Positions 1 through 8,737 of a stretch of 32,245 bases of DNA are shown here, piece after piece. The position numbers were made by a program, and so were the translations under genes. Source of the DNA: a virus; IMG/VR virus record IMGVR_UViG_3300028548_005718, positions 1 through 32,245 of that record; one strand, 5' to 3'. The notes under the pieces were generated by a model. That model ran no database searches. It was not told the DNA's origin and worked only from the letters and a program-made list of their open reading frames with translations. Position 1 is the stretch's first letter. Each line of letters opens with the position of its first letter.

Positions 1-717
1 ATCAGCCAACCTCGTTACTGTACTACCTTGTGTTGGTATGTAAGATGTAGCGTAGCTTCCTGCTTCTAGTTGTGCTCCGTAGATAAGTATATCTGCATCA
101 TCTGATGTACCGTAAGTACCTCTTAATATCAATTGTATTTCATTTAGAGATGCTTGATTGTTAAATTCAAACCTTTGCCATTCAGGCGTTACATCACAAA
201 CAACAAAATTCAAATGCCTTAAAGCAACTTGATACGTATTACTGTCATTACTTTTCATCCATATAGATATTGAACCTGTACCCACACTTACAACAGTTTC
301 GTAAACTAAAGACAAATCCCCTGTCGTAGTACCTGAACCTTTATCTAATTGTAATCTTGATGCATTTTGACTACCATCAGGCGAAATTGCATAATTACCT
401 GTCACAATTGGTGTGCTTCCTGTACCTGTAGCTAATTTTGACCAACCCGACCAAGTAAATAGATTTGAATAAGTTAAACTGTTCGTCCTAGCTGGTTCAA
501 GTTTCAAAGCCCCTTTAGTATTATCTGTATAATCTATTCTTGCTTCACCTTTTCCTGCGTTCTTTATAAGTCCATCACTGTCTACATAAGTTGCAGTAGA
601 AGCCCTAGTGAAATCAAATGGCAAAGGTTTAAAGTTGTTGTTCTCGTCATTGTAAGCAAGCACAGAACCCTTTTGAGTTGCCCAGTTTCCGTTTCCGAAT
701 TTTAATGTATTTGCCAT
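1..717 (-). CDS. Tail appendage/structural protein, 3' end cut by window
   Basis: Open from ATG at 717 to the window edge (239 codons seen, no stop). The N-terminus (MANTLKFGNG) leads into a segment with FDFTRAST and an EPARTNS motif near residue 80. It ends with a beta-rich, galactose-binding-like stretch and the motif TSYIPTQGSTVTR. The same EPARTNS ... TSYIPT-GSTVTR frame is found in the upstream neighbour, so the two are paralogues. Proteins of this build are common among Bacteroidetes phage tail or receptor-binding appendages, but I cannot name a specific function. The start lies 2 nt after the neighbour's stop, so both are in one late operon. If the window ends are joined, the frame would stop after eight more codons. 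Confidence 0.7.
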   Translation of the reverse strand, partial: MANTLKFGNGNWATQKGSVLAYNDENNNFKPLPFDFTRASTATYVDSDGLIKNAGKGEARIDYTDNTKGALKLEPARTNSLTYSNLFTWSGWSKLATGTGSTPIVTGNYAISPDGSQNASRLQLDKGSGTTTGDLSLVYETVVSVGTGSISIWMKSNDSNTYQVALRHLNFVVCDVTPEWQRFEFNNQASLNEIQLILRGTYGTSDDADILIYGAQLEAGSYATSYIPTQGSTVTRLAD

Positions 718-719
718 AA

Positions 720-1973
720 TTATTGTATTGAGTATTCTTGTCCTGTTGCCATTTCGTTAAATGAAGTCCAAGATGTTAATGCTTCTAGTTCGCTGTCGGT
801 AAGTGCTGTTTTGAATACTGCTACTTGTTTAGTCTTTCCGTAGAAATCACCATTCACACTATCTCCAAAATCAAAGTTTAATGTATTAAGTGTGCCAGTT
901 GGCAAAAGATTTGTGTCAGAAGTTTGACCTATTTTAACCCCATTTACCCATAAATTAAAGCTACCTGAACTATATTTAAAAGCAATTTTGTTAACTTGTT
1001 TTATATCTAAATTTGTATCAGTAATTAACCTACCACCTGCACTTGAATTAATTGAATAAAAGCCTCTCAATAAGTTAGAGTTATTAAAATCAATAACAAT
1101 TCTATTGTCAGTTCCACCATCGGATATAGCTATTGCTCTGAAAGTATTATCATCAGCCAAAGCAGCTATCTCCGCAAACAACACCCCTTCTGAATCGTTA
1201 AACTCTGCTGCTGTTCCTGCTGCATTTGCTGTTTCTGCCGAGCGTGTAACTGTTGAACCTGATGTAGGGATGTAGGAGGTAGGGTATGTAGCACTTGGCT
1301 CATTTTGTAAACCAAAAACTAAAATATTTTCACCTACGATACCACCTGCAATTCCATAATTAACAAAACTGCCACTTGTTACGTTAAAAACAAATCTAAA
1401 CCACCCATTTCCGTAATCGACACCATTTGTAGCAGTACCACCACTAAATGAATTCAAAGTCCCATCTTTATTCCAAGAAGCAGACCCAACATTATCAACT
1501 GAAATTTTAAATTTACCAATAGATAAATCAATATCTTTAGCAAAAAAAGATAAAGAGCCACAAGTAATTCCACCTTTATAAAGAACTGAATCACTTGTGG
1601 CGGATGTTGTAAAAGTATCTGCATTTAAAGTTCCATCTGGAGAAATAGATGTATTAGCTGTTATTGTACAATTTGACTTTAACCAGTAAGCATTATCTAC
1701 TTCTTGTGAATGAAAAACGCTATTAGTTCTAGCAGGCTCTAAAATTAAACTAGGAGAATCCTGTACTACTCCATCAATAAAAGGATAGTTTAGTCTTGGT
1801 ACGTCTGCCGCTACCGTTTCAATATATCCATCTTTGTTAACCCTAGTAGCTGTGTTTAGGTTTCTATCAAATGTAAAATCTCCATTTCCGTTACTCGGCT
1901 TTTGACTGTGTATCTTATCGGTTTTAACTCCCGAAGGTGTTAACATTAAACTTGCTTTGTCAAATAAACTCAT
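720..1973 (-). CDS. Tail appendage protein with LamG-like C-terminal domain
   Basis: 417 aa. The N-terminal part carries FTFDRNLNTATRVNKDG, the LEPARTNS motif (about residue 78) and, near residue 240, TSYIPTSGSTVTRSAE. After that comes a segment with EGVLFAEIAAL, ISDGGTDNRI and FNLWVNGVKIGQ, which reads like a concanavalin A/LamG-type jelly roll that often binds carbohydrate. Inference: a virion appendage that contacts the host surface. The start codon overlaps the stop of the upstream tail-fibre gene (TAATG), so translation is probably coupled. It shares its N-terminal two thirds with the next gene, which suggests a tandem duplication. Confidence 0.72.
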   Translation of the reverse strand: MSLFDKASLMLTPSGVKTDKIHSQKPSNGNGDFTFDRNLNTATRVNKDGYIETVAADVPRLNYPFIDGVVQDSPSLILEPARTNSVFHSQEVDNAYWLKSNCTITANTSISPDGTLNADTFTTSATSDSVLYKGGITCGSLSFFAKDIDLSIGKFKISVDNVGSASWNKDGTLNSFSGGTATNGVDYGNGWFRFVFNVTSGSFVNYGIAGGIVGENILVFGLQNEPSATYPTSYIPTSGSTVTRSAETANAAGTAAEFNDSEGVLFAEIAALADDNTFRAIAISDGGTDNRIVIDFNNSNLLRGFYSINSSAGGRLITDTNLDIKQVNKIAFKYSSGSFNLWVNGVKIGQTSDTNLLPTGTLNTLNFDFGDSVNGDFYGKTKQVAVFKTALTDSELEALTSWTSFNEMATGQEYSIQ

Positions 1974-3433
1974 TATGAAAGTATTAGTTTTTCTGTGTTA
2001 ATCATTACTTGTTCCATCCCTTCAACCTTTCCACCGTCATCGTGAACTCTACTCATATAGTCCATTGCTAAACCAATAGCTTTGTAATTCATAACCCCAG
2101 GCGTTGCGGTCACATAATCAACAACCGCTGCACTTGTTGGAATTGTTGTATCGTTATCGTTGTTTGCTAAACCATCAGCTTCATCTACAAACTTTGTAAT
2201 TGTTATATCTTCTGCGGTATCTTTTAAAGAGCCAAATGAGATAGTACCTCCTGAAGATACAGTTGAAAAACTCGCACCTGTTCCAATTAAATTTCCAGTT
2301 AAAGTACCACCGGCAAGAGGTAAATAATTAGCTGCTGAAGCTGCCACCGCTGCATTCGCAAAGGCAGTCGTTGCTATTGTAGTGTTATTAACCGAAGGCA
2401 ATTGAGTCGCTCCGGTTGTTGCTGTGTTTATTGTTCCATTTAGTGCACCTAAAAAAGATGGTGCTGTTAAATTTCCACTAACAATTAAAGCTGTGTTGGA
2501 CAGAGTCATAGATTCTGTAAGTGTTCCATCTTTCATTGTTTCGAAAGTCAAAGAACCATCTTCAGTGCCATCCGTTACGTCTTCAGCTTTTGCTTTTATT
2601 TGCACATATTGAGTATCTTGATTAGCGTTGTTAAATCCTGTAAAATTTACAACCCCTATTTCTTCACCGTCAACTGGCACAGCATTGTGTGAAAACCACA
2701 TAGAAGGCAAATCACTAGCAGCTCCGTTAAAAGTCATTTGAGCATTACCAGAAACTACATCAAGCGCAGCAGTTGGACTGAATTGTGTGCCTATTCCAAC
2801 TTTACCAAAGAAATTTGCGTCTTGTAAGGCGTCTATGCTTAAAGCAAGAGTGTTATCGGTAGATATTGTAGCGGTATATGACTTTAAGTTTAATTGTCCC
2901 TCTGTGTTAACTATCTCTGCATTCGTTCCATTATGAAAGATCTCTAAGTCTCCTCCAGTTCCAAATATAGCTTTACTCGTGTCAGTAAACGTAATGTCGT
3001 CGGCCGCTGAAACTGCAAGATCTGAACCTCCTGTGGTGTTTCCTAATGCTAATACCTCGGCCAGAGTGTCGGCCGGATCTATCCAGCTCATTGTACCATC
3101 GCCGTCAGACTTTAAAACTGCTCCATTCGCACCGTTTCCATCAACATTTAACGCAAGAGCTCCGACTGAGTTGTTAATTAATTCGTCAGCACCAACAGAG
3201 TCATCCGCCATTTTTGAATTAATAACTGAATTAGTTAAGAGATATTTATTTGTTGAACCTTCAGTAACAACGTCAGAAGAAAAATCAACTCCGCTAAGAT
3301 CTTGAGTGTCGCTAGTGTAAGTTATGCCAAAAATTTCAGCAAGATTTTTTCTAACGCTTATAAAGCCATCCCTTAGGGTTTGCCCGTTTCCGTCGTTGCT
3401 TTCATTACCTACATTAATGTTATTGGAAGCCAT
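1973..3433 (-). CDS. Tail fibre-like protein
   Basis: 486 aa, rich in Gly, Ser, Thr, Asn and Asp with no membrane segment. It holds motifs typical of trimeric phage fibres: LEIFHNGTNAEIVN (known to me mainly from marine phage fibres) and VGIGTQFSPTAALDV, a version of the GIGT-x-P-x-LDV unit seen near fibre knobs. The N-terminus (MASNNINVGNESNDGNGQT) probably anchors it to the tail. The C-terminus, after TPGVMNYKAIG, is a short, more charged segment. It heads the final tail block and overlaps the downstream appendage gene by one base. Role (inference): host recognition. Confidence 0.7.
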   Translation of the reverse strand: MASNNINVGNESNDGNGQTLRDGFISVRKNLAEIFGITYTSDTQDLSGVDFSSDVVTEGSTNKYLLTNSVINSKMADDSVGADELINNSVGALALNVDGNGANGAVLKSDGDGTMSWIDPADTLAEVLALGNTTGGSDLAVSAADDITFTDTSKAIFGTGGDLEIFHNGTNAEIVNTEGQLNLKSYTATISTDNTLALSIDALQDANFFGKVGIGTQFSPTAALDVVSGNAQMTFNGAASDLPSMWFSHNAVPVDGEEIGVVNFTGFNNANQDTQYVQIKAKAEDVTDGTEDGSLTFETMKDGTLTESMTLSNTALIVSGNLTAPSFLGALNGTINTATTGATQLPSVNNTTIATTAFANAAVAASAANYLPLAGGTLTGNLIGTGASFSTVSSGGTISFGSLKDTAEDITITKFVDEADGLANNDNDTTIPTSAAVVDYVTATPGVMNYKAIGLAMDYMSRVHDDGGKVEGMEQVMINTEKLILS

Positions 3434-3484
3434 GTTGTTGATTGTTAAACAATTGAATTTTAATTCTTTTGTTTTAGTTAATAG

Positions 3485-3631
3485 TTAAACCATATCTATT
3501 GAAACGCTGAGAGCGTTGAAAGTTTTTAAATCAGTCCGGTCAATGTTGATATTGTTGCAAGATGGATAAAAGTTTTCGTGTTTTTTATCCTGTGACCAGT
3601 CCTCATAATATATCGATCCTAATCCGATCAT
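3485..3631 (-). CDS. Small hypothetical protein (48 aa)
   Basis: ATG at 3631 overlaps the stop of the connector gene as ATGA, and the frame runs to TAA at 3485-3487. The protein starts MIGLGSIYYEDW and ends SVSIDMV, with one Cys and no membrane segment. Coupling to the connector gene and filling of an otherwise empty gap support it. I do not recognise it; by position it could be a small head-tail joining or virion protein. The remaining stretch 3434-3484 shows nothing I can name. Confidence 0.5.
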   Translation of the reverse strand: MIGLGSIYYEDWSQDKKHENFYPSCNNINIDRTDLKTFNALSVSIDMV

Positions 3632-4149
3632 AAAACCCAACCGATTGAATAAGATTCATAATTTGGCGAAATTTCATCATTTGAATTTGAATACCATTCT
3701 GGAAACTTGCTTGACGCATTGAATGCCATGTGATCCAAAAATCTTTGAGTATAGCTTTCCGCCCGGTCTCTCTCAATCTGAACAATGTCTTTCATTTCAT
3801 CCAGGCTAATCTCGCTTGAATTTTCTGAGCTATGTTTGTAAACGCCTTTATTTGACACCGTAATTGATGCAGTCTTTAAGAATTCACTAGTTGCCAGGTG
3901 AATTAATATAGGTTGAATATAGTCGTCTAAAAGAGCCTTGTAATCCGTCGGAATCTGTGTTCCGTTTGCCACTAGTGCCGCAATTGCAGAAACATAATAG
4001 TCATATAAATCACTGCCGATAATCTCTTTTAGATATTGAACTTGGGCCAAGTGTAAAGCCGGCACTATTTTGTCCGCATCAAGATTTCCATCTAAAATTG
4101 GGCTTCTTCTAATAATATCGTCCTTACTACAAAATAATATATCTGCCAT
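3628..4149 (-). CDS. Probable head-tail connector/adaptor (DUF6712-like)
   Basis: 173 aa, mostly helical. It opens with MADILFCSKDDIIRRSPILDGN and holds ALHLAQVQYLKEIIGSDLYDYY, a pattern I associate with a Bacteroidetes phage family (DUF6712-like) found directly after the portal and resembling gp6-type head-completion adaptors. A charged helix (EMKDIVQIERDRAESYTQRF) lies in the C-terminal half. It begins immediately after the portal stop (4150-4152), so it is co-translated with the portal. Family placement is from memory; the adaptor role is inferred from position and fold pattern. Confidence 0.6.
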   Translation of the reverse strand: MADILFCSKDDIIRRSPILDGNLDADKIVPALHLAQVQYLKEIIGSDLYDYYVSAIAALVANGTQIPTDYKALLDDYIQPILIHLATSEFLKTASITVSNKGVYKHSSENSSEISLDEMKDIVQIERDRAESYTQRFLDHMAFNASSKFPEWYSNSNDEISPNYESYSIGWVL

Positions 4150-6153
4150 TTATCCTGGGTATTTTCCTTTATCTGTTCTATTGAATGGAGCTTGTCCAAC
4201 TTCCTTTGGTTGTTTAGGTAATCTAAAACCTTTCCTCAACGCTTCCTGTACACTAATCTTACTAGTTCCTACTAAAGCAGCACCGCCCCAAGGTTTGCCC
4301 TCTGAGTTTAATCGCTTTTGATACAGTCGCCTTTCGAATATATGTTTGCAGTAGATTCCGCCTTTAAGCTTAAAAATAGAATAGGGTTTGTTTTTGTGTC
4401 TAAATTCTTTGTTAGCCCCTTTAAAACTTAACATATCAATGTCTTCCTTTCGGTAAATTTTACCAAGTTTCATCATTTCCTCGCAAAATGGTCTGCTCTT
4501 ATTTCCGCTTTCGTTTGGCTTAACACCTCGAGCCCTTGCATATTTATAGCGAACTTTAAACATATCGGAGTCTAGCTTTGAATCAAGTTGCGGCTTACTT
4601 AATTTTAAACCATTGAGATAGTTCTCAGCGTGAAAATCTTCTGGTTCGTCTGCTGAATCTTCAACAGAGATCAATTCATATTGTGACAATTCGCTTTCAT
4701 CTTGCCCAACAGTTTTTAGGAAATCCAGTATTTCGATTGCTAAGTCTTCAGACAAATCCTCCTCCTTTTCCATCTTAGAAAAAAGCTCTTGAGTTCCTGT
4801 TCCGTTAAACATTGACTTAGCAACATTGATATCAAACTGAAGCATTTGAACAAGGAAAACGATTGCTTGGTCCGTTGTGATAATTCCCTCTTTTACATTT
4901 TCCAATATAGACAGCGCTGAAGCTATCTGAGCCCCGTTGTAAGAGGCTTTGTTGTCTTCGTCGGCTTCTGCTGTTGGAGTTGTTTTTTCGGCCACCTCTT
5001 GGACTGTATCGGTTTCGATTTCCTCTCCGGTCTCTTCCTCAATCTGTTCCTTAGTCACTAGGTCTTCCGTGTCTGTAAATTCAATCGGAGTCAGTGTTTT
5101 AAAATATAGATCAAGAGCAATTCCGTTGTGGCCCAAGATGTTGTTTACAGCGTCAAGGATTAACTCCTGGAATGGCTTAATGGTAATATTTTCAAACAAA
5201 TTTTGAGCGTTTGAAATTTCTTCGGAGTTTGATCCAAGGCCCGAGTTTCCATCTCTTATTCCAACCAATAAAGGAGACGTCACTGAGTTTGCAAGCAAAA
5301 GTTTACGGCTGCATTCTTCAGCTATATAAGAATAAATATCCGCTGCATCGCTGACGGTAATATCTTCAATCTGTGTTTTGTTGTCTGGTGAATCTGAAAA
5401 TGAAACGATCACCTTTTCGCCATTTGCTCCCGTTAATTTGTTTTTAATTTCAGAGGCAATCATTTGCTGCTTTTCAACTGTCGGCAAACCATTTGTAAAT
5501 GATACGAGTTTGGTCCCAGAAAAAGAGTTGTTAACCTCATTTACCAAGTATTCTGAGATTTCGCACTCAAGCTTTGAATAGTTTAAAGCCGAGATCCATG
5601 ACGGTGGCGAGTAGTAATGCATTGAGGGAATAAACTTTCTAATTATATAAACCTCATTATTTGCTCCAGATCCAAAAACTGGAATCCGTGTCAGCTCATC
5701 GGGGTCGTTATACTCAGGCCAATTCGGGTGATAATAATAAGCGTTGATTACTCCTTTGGCGTCGCATTTTTCAGCTCTTAAAGTTTCACGGTTAAAATGT
5801 GAAACGCTAGAAATCTTTTTTCCTTTGTAGGTTATTTGGAAGGCCGCCTCACCCAATAGTTTTAAATCAGTTGAAACTCTTTTAATACACTCACTTTTGA
5901 AAAGGCTTTTGAATTGTGCATACTGGTCCGGCTTTCTTGATGCGTCGTGAGCTGCAAGTCCCTTTCCTGCAATTTGGTTTGCTATTCCAGTAATGATTGA
6001 GCTTGTAGTCGGTGAATTGAGAAAGGCGTCGATAATCTCTTTGTAAAAATCATTGTCCTCACCGTATGCAATAAAATCCTCTCTTGGGTCTTCTACAATC
6101 TCGGGCGTTTGATAGGCCGCCAGGTTTAAAATGTGAAAATCGCTATTATTCAT
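4150..6153 (-). CDS. Portal protein with extra C-terminal domain
   Basis: 667 aa. Residues about 1-350 have portal features: an N-terminal YGEDNDFYKEII stretch, SSIITGIANQIAGKGL, and the later CSRKLLLANSVTSPLLVGI. The portal forms the twelve-subunit ring through which DNA is packaged. Residues about 350-400 are an acidic Glu/Thr linker. A separate domain from about 532 to 615 has SRPFCEEMM, KIYRKEDIDML and GGIYCKHIFERR, which resembles the C-terminal part of MuF-type minor head proteins. The protein is longer than typical portals of about 400-500 aa. It overlaps the upstream gene by 8 nt and touches the connector downstream. Confidence 0.8.
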   Translation of the reverse strand: MNNSDFHILNLAAYQTPEIVEDPREDFIAYGEDNDFYKEIIDAFLNSPTTSSIITGIANQIAGKGLAAHDASRKPDQYAQFKSLFKSECIKRVSTDLKLLGEAAFQITYKGKKISSVSHFNRETLRAEKCDAKGVINAYYYHPNWPEYNDPDELTRIPVFGSGANNEVYIIRKFIPSMHYYSPPSWISALNYSKLECEISEYLVNEVNNSFSGTKLVSFTNGLPTVEKQQMIASEIKNKLTGANGEKVIVSFSDSPDNKTQIEDITVSDAADIYSYIAEECSRKLLLANSVTSPLLVGIRDGNSGLGSNSEEISNAQNLFENITIKPFQELILDAVNNILGHNGIALDLYFKTLTPIEFTDTEDLVTKEQIEEETGEEIETDTVQEVAEKTTPTAEADEDNKASYNGAQIASALSILENVKEGIITTDQAIVFLVQMLQFDINVAKSMFNGTGTQELFSKMEKEEDLSEDLAIEILDFLKTVGQDESELSQYELISVEDSADEPEDFHAENYLNGLKLSKPQLDSKLDSDMFKVRYKYARARGVKPNESGNKSRPFCEEMMKLGKIYRKEDIDMLSFKGANKEFRHKNKPYSIFKLKGGIYCKHIFERRLYQKRLNSEGKPWGGAALVGTSKISVQEALRKGFRLPKQPKEVGQAPFNRTDKGKYPG

Positions 6154-6511
6154 AAACTAAATAATCGTTTGACTGCGTTGTGTTTGTTGTATAGATTCCA
6201 GCATTTAAAGAATAATCGGCAACAGTTTGATTTGTACCCAAGATTTTGTCTCGGTACAGTATTGATCCTGTTGCTGTGTTTGTTATTTCCAGTAAGTAGG
6301 TGAAATCTTTTGTCTGGTCTTGCCCTAAGCCTGCCGTATATGTATAATAATAATCGACTGCTGGAAATGTGCTCACTGTTGCGCTGTGAACCTCTTTGTT
6401 TTGCTCTTCGTTTTTTATCACCACTTTAAAAATATTTGATCCCGTAGGATTGAAAGTTTTAGGTATAAAATTCAAGGTATTGTTTGTTTGTGTTCTGTCA
6501 ATAACCTGCAT
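6146..6511 (-). CDS. Conserved phage protein of unknown function (121 aa)
   Basis: 121 aa, beta-rich, rich in Thr and Asn. It contains NTLNFIPKTFNP, then alternating strands (YLLEITNTATGSILYRD) and ends NDYLVYE. It looks like a single Ig-like or beta-sandwich domain without signal peptide or membrane segment. It lies between a 52-aa protein and the portal and overlaps the portal start by 8 nt, so it is probably a virion or assembly protein. I do not recognise a named family. Confidence 0.65.
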   Translation of the reverse strand: MQVIDRTQTNNTLNFIPKTFNPTGSNIFKVVIKNEEQNKEVHSATVSTFPAVDYYYTYTAGLGQDQTKDFTYLLEITNTATGSILYRDKILGTNQTVADYSLNAGIYTTNTTQSNDYLVYE

Positions 6512-6512
6512 T

Positions 6513-6671
6513 TTATTGTAGTTTAAAAGTCCCTATTGCTGTGTTGTATAGCTTTTTAATTTTTAAAGCCTTGAATCCTAATTCTGTTAAGGCGTTTTCT
6601 GCTTCTTTTTCGGTGACGCTGTTCCACTCTAAAGAATCAAAGGGTTTAAAGGTGTATTTTGTTTTAATCAT
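6513..6671 (-). CDS. Small hypothetical protein (52 aa)
   Basis: ATG at 6671, TAA at 6513-6515, leaving one base before the next ATG at 6511. Sequence features: MIKTKYTFKPFDSLEW, then a helix with KEAENALTELGFKALK, then a basic end. The shape (strand, then an amphipathic helix that starts with TEKEAENAL) resembles many small phage proteins, but I cannot assign one. Tight spacing to the next gene supports it as real. Confidence 0.55.
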   Translation of the reverse strand: MIKTKYTFKPFDSLEWNSVTEKEAENALTELGFKALKIKKLYNTAIGTFKLQ

Positions 6672-6733
6672 GTGTTTGTATTATATGCTTTGAAGGGAGC
6701 AGCAAAACCACCCCCAAACAAAACACAATGTTA

Positions 6734-7285
6734 TTAACTGTTTGTCCCTGCTGTCACTGTCACACTCGCTGAACTCATTGCCGCCAATGGATTGGCTGTT
6801 GTAGCTCCATTGATAAAGTCTGGTGCTGAAATTTCCTCCGCTAGAAATTCGAGTACCATTCCTGAGAGATCACCGAATGCGCCTCCGGTTTGAATAGTAG
6901 CCGACTCCAAAGAACAGCCGTTTACTGTTCCTAAAAGGAAAGCATTATTATTACGATCAACCACTATAACTGAAGGGTGACCGTAAGAAATTAATTTTAA
7001 TTCTGCCGTCTGCTCTTTTGAGAGTTTAGGTAGTGTCACGCTTAATGATGTACTGTAAAAAGTAGTACCATTTTCTTTTGAACTTGTAAGCGTTGTTGTC
7101 ATTGCATTTGCGGATCCATTAAGCTCGTACTTGAAAATTACGATGGTCCCGGTCATGTCACTGATTTGGTCTCCTGATTTGGTGACTGTTGCGATTGATC
7201 CTTTATTGCATAGAAAAATCGCAGAAATTCCTCCGCTTATATCCTTACACGGTATCGCAAAGCCCTTTGATAGATTGCATGCCAT
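6734..7285 (-). CDS. Probable major tail tube protein
   Basis: 183 aa. The N-terminus MACNLSKGFAIPCKDISGGI followed by a hydrophobic strand, IVIFKYELNGSANA, NGTTFYSTSLSVTLPKL, then VVDRNNNAFLLGTVNGCSLES, GGAFGDLSGMVLEFLAEE. This matches, strand by strand, a widespread Bacteroidetes phage structural family that I know as tail-tube-like. The tube subunit polymerises around the tape measure protein. It lies directly downstream of the major capsid gene, separated by a strong hairpin, which fits a need for high and separately tuned expression. An alternative is another beta-sandwich virion protein. Confidence 0.55.
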   Translation of the reverse strand: MACNLSKGFAIPCKDISGGISAIFLCNKGSIATVTKSGDQISDMTGTIVIFKYELNGSANAMTTTLTSSKENGTTFYSTSLSVTLPKLSKEQTAELKLISYGHPSVIVVDRNNNAFLLGTVNGCSLESATIQTGGAFGDLSGMVLEFLAEEISAPDFINGATTANPLAAMSSASVTVTAGTNS

Positions 7286-7306
7286 TCGTCTGGTTTTTAG
7301 ATAGTT

Positions 7307-7326
7307 AAGGGGGTTTTACCCCCCTT
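7307..7326. terminator. Strong hairpin after the major capsid gene
   Basis: AAGGGGG and CCCCCTT face each other over a loop of about six bases. It sits in the 57-nt gap between the capsid stop (7343) and the next ATG (7285). No long T tract follows on the minus strand, so it may be a partial terminator or a 3' mRNA-stabilising hairpin rather than a full stop. Confidence 0.5.
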
Positions 7327-7342
7327 TACTAATGATTAATTT

Positions 7343-8281
7343 TTAGCTGTAAAAAACAACTTGAGAAGGCTGAACAATTGCAACCGCAGCAGAGCCTCGA
7401 AGCACTACTCTTGAATTTTGAGACCCGTCAATCGTTGACATGTCCAAAATAGATGCTTGTAAAAGCTCGCTATATAGCGAAGATCCGAACACTAGGTCCT
7501 CTTTTCGAGCTGCAAACATATCCGTACTTGTTAAGCCTGGACAATGAACAACTGGAATTCCTAAAAAGAATAATTTTTGTGAGCCGTTGTACCACATTTG
7601 TCGCTTTCCGTCAATTCCCTCAGTTGCATTTGAAGAGTTAACAGCTCCAAAACCTGCTAATTGAGCGATGTATGATTGATAAATTGATGTGCTTACAAAA
7701 ATTGAAAGACTTTCGTCACCATATACAGCGTTTGGAATTGCAGAAACTACCTTTTGTAATTCAGTAGTGACATTAGCTTCAGTAATTGCAGATTTTGCTA
7801 CATCAATAATATCATTGTCTGCTGCTGCTAAAGTTTCAAATCCGTCAAAGGGTAAATTTCCGGCAGTTGTTCCCGTCCAGATTGCAGATTCTACGGCCTC
7901 AGAAGTTTTTTCAACTACGTGCTCAAGGATAAAGTCACCAAAAGTTTTTGGAAGACCAGATTTTACTCCTTTCATTTGTAAACTTTCCCATCTGCTCAAG
8001 AAATTTTTGCTGCAAAGTTCCATGTTTATTTGGATTTCCTTTGGCTCGAGAATTACTTCGCTTGTTGTGAGAGTTCCAGTACTTGTAAAATCACAAGTTC
8101 CCGGCTTTAAAAGATTATTATTGGAGCCAATAACTTGAATTACTTCTTTATATTGAATGTTGTCTCTGATGTCGATTGCTCCAGAGGCTAGAGTTTTTCC
8201 AGAAAGCAAAGCTGCCGATACGTAACCTGACGCGGCCTTCCCCGTGAATGAACTATTTATTGTATTGTTACTAGTTGCCAT
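7343..8281 (-). CDS. Major capsid protein (HK97-fold)
   Basis: 312 aa, the usual size for a processed or short HK97-type capsid subunit. Features: a flexible N-terminus (MATSNNTINSSFTGKAASGY), an E-loop-like strand region around NIQYKEVIQVIG, a helix-rich centre (FGDFILEHVVEKTSEAVESAIW, the spine-helix type), and a C-terminal P-domain-like end with FGSSLYSELLQASILDMS and RVVLRGSAAVAIVQPSQVVFYS. The order upstream is protease, scaffold, decoration-like protein, then this gene. This identifies the head-shell gene even without a database match. A hairpin follows the gene. Confidence 0.82.
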   Translation of the reverse strand: MATSNNTINSSFTGKAASGYVSAALLSGKTLASGAIDIRDNIQYKEVIQVIGSNNNLLKPGTCDFTSTGTLTTSEVILEPKEIQINMELCSKNFLSRWESLQMKGVKSGLPKTFGDFILEHVVEKTSEAVESAIWTGTTAGNLPFDGFETLAAADNDIIDVAKSAITEANVTTELQKVVSAIPNAVYGDESLSIFVSTSIYQSYIAQLAGFGAVNSSNATEGIDGKRQMWYNGSQKLFFLGIPVVHCPGLTSTDMFAARKEDLVFGSSLYSELLQASILDMSTIDGSQNSRVVLRGSAAVAIVQPSQVVFYS

Positions 8282-8306
8282 AGTATTTTTTTTATATTAT
8301 TATTAA

Positions 8307-8726
8307 TTATGCTTGAGACGCCCAGATTCCAACTCCGCCGCTCACGTACCACTCAGTTAAGGCTACCGCTTTAATTGTGACAAAGTCGCCTTTGTTCGCA
8401 GTTGCTTTAGTGTTGATGAAATCTTTGTTTACAACACCGCTAGCCACTACGTCCGCCGCTGCGTTTGCAATAGTTCCGTGGAACGCATCCGCTGCGTCAG
8501 GGGATAGGGTGATAATATTGTTCCCATCTGCTCCGGTGTTTCTGAATGTATATTCAGCACCTATGTTGTGAGCTTCAATTTTTGGTAGCGATATGCTTAA
8601 TGCATCCGTTGCCACATTGTACTCCTCACCAGCTCCATTTGAATCTACTGATACAGAAACTGCAATTGTATTTTGCTTTGAGCGAGCTCTTAGCACATCG
8701 TTTGATGTATATTTTAAATCTGACAT
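8307..8726 (-). CDS. Possible capsid decoration protein
   Basis: 139 aa, small, Ala/Thr/Asn-rich and predicted all-beta (NTIAVSVSVDSNGAGEEY, IGAEYTFRNTGADGNNIITL, NKGDFVTIKAVALTEWYV). It has no membrane segment. Its position between scaffold and major capsid genes is where many phages place the head-stabilising decoration protein. The role is inferred from size, fold and position only. It is separated from the capsid gene by 25 nt and from the scaffold gene by 11 nt. Confidence 0.55.
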   Translation of the reverse strand: MSDLKYTSNDVLRARSKQNTIAVSVSVDSNGAGEEYNVATDALSISLPKIEAHNIGAEYTFRNTGADGNNIITLSPDAADAFHGTIANAAADVVASGVVNKDFINTKATANKGDFVTIKAVALTEWYVSGGVGIWASQA

Positions 8727-8737
8727 TTTTTTAGTTT

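Noticed and set aside
3603-3785. Open frame of 60 codons antisense-shifted to the connector gene
   Set aside because: It lies in another register of the connector gene, with composition and residues (many Arg, Met, Ile) not like a phage protein of this region.
7689-8138. Plus-strand open frame of 149 codons opposite the capsid gene
   Set aside because: Fully inside the major capsid gene on the other strand; no regulatory signal and no recognisable domain.
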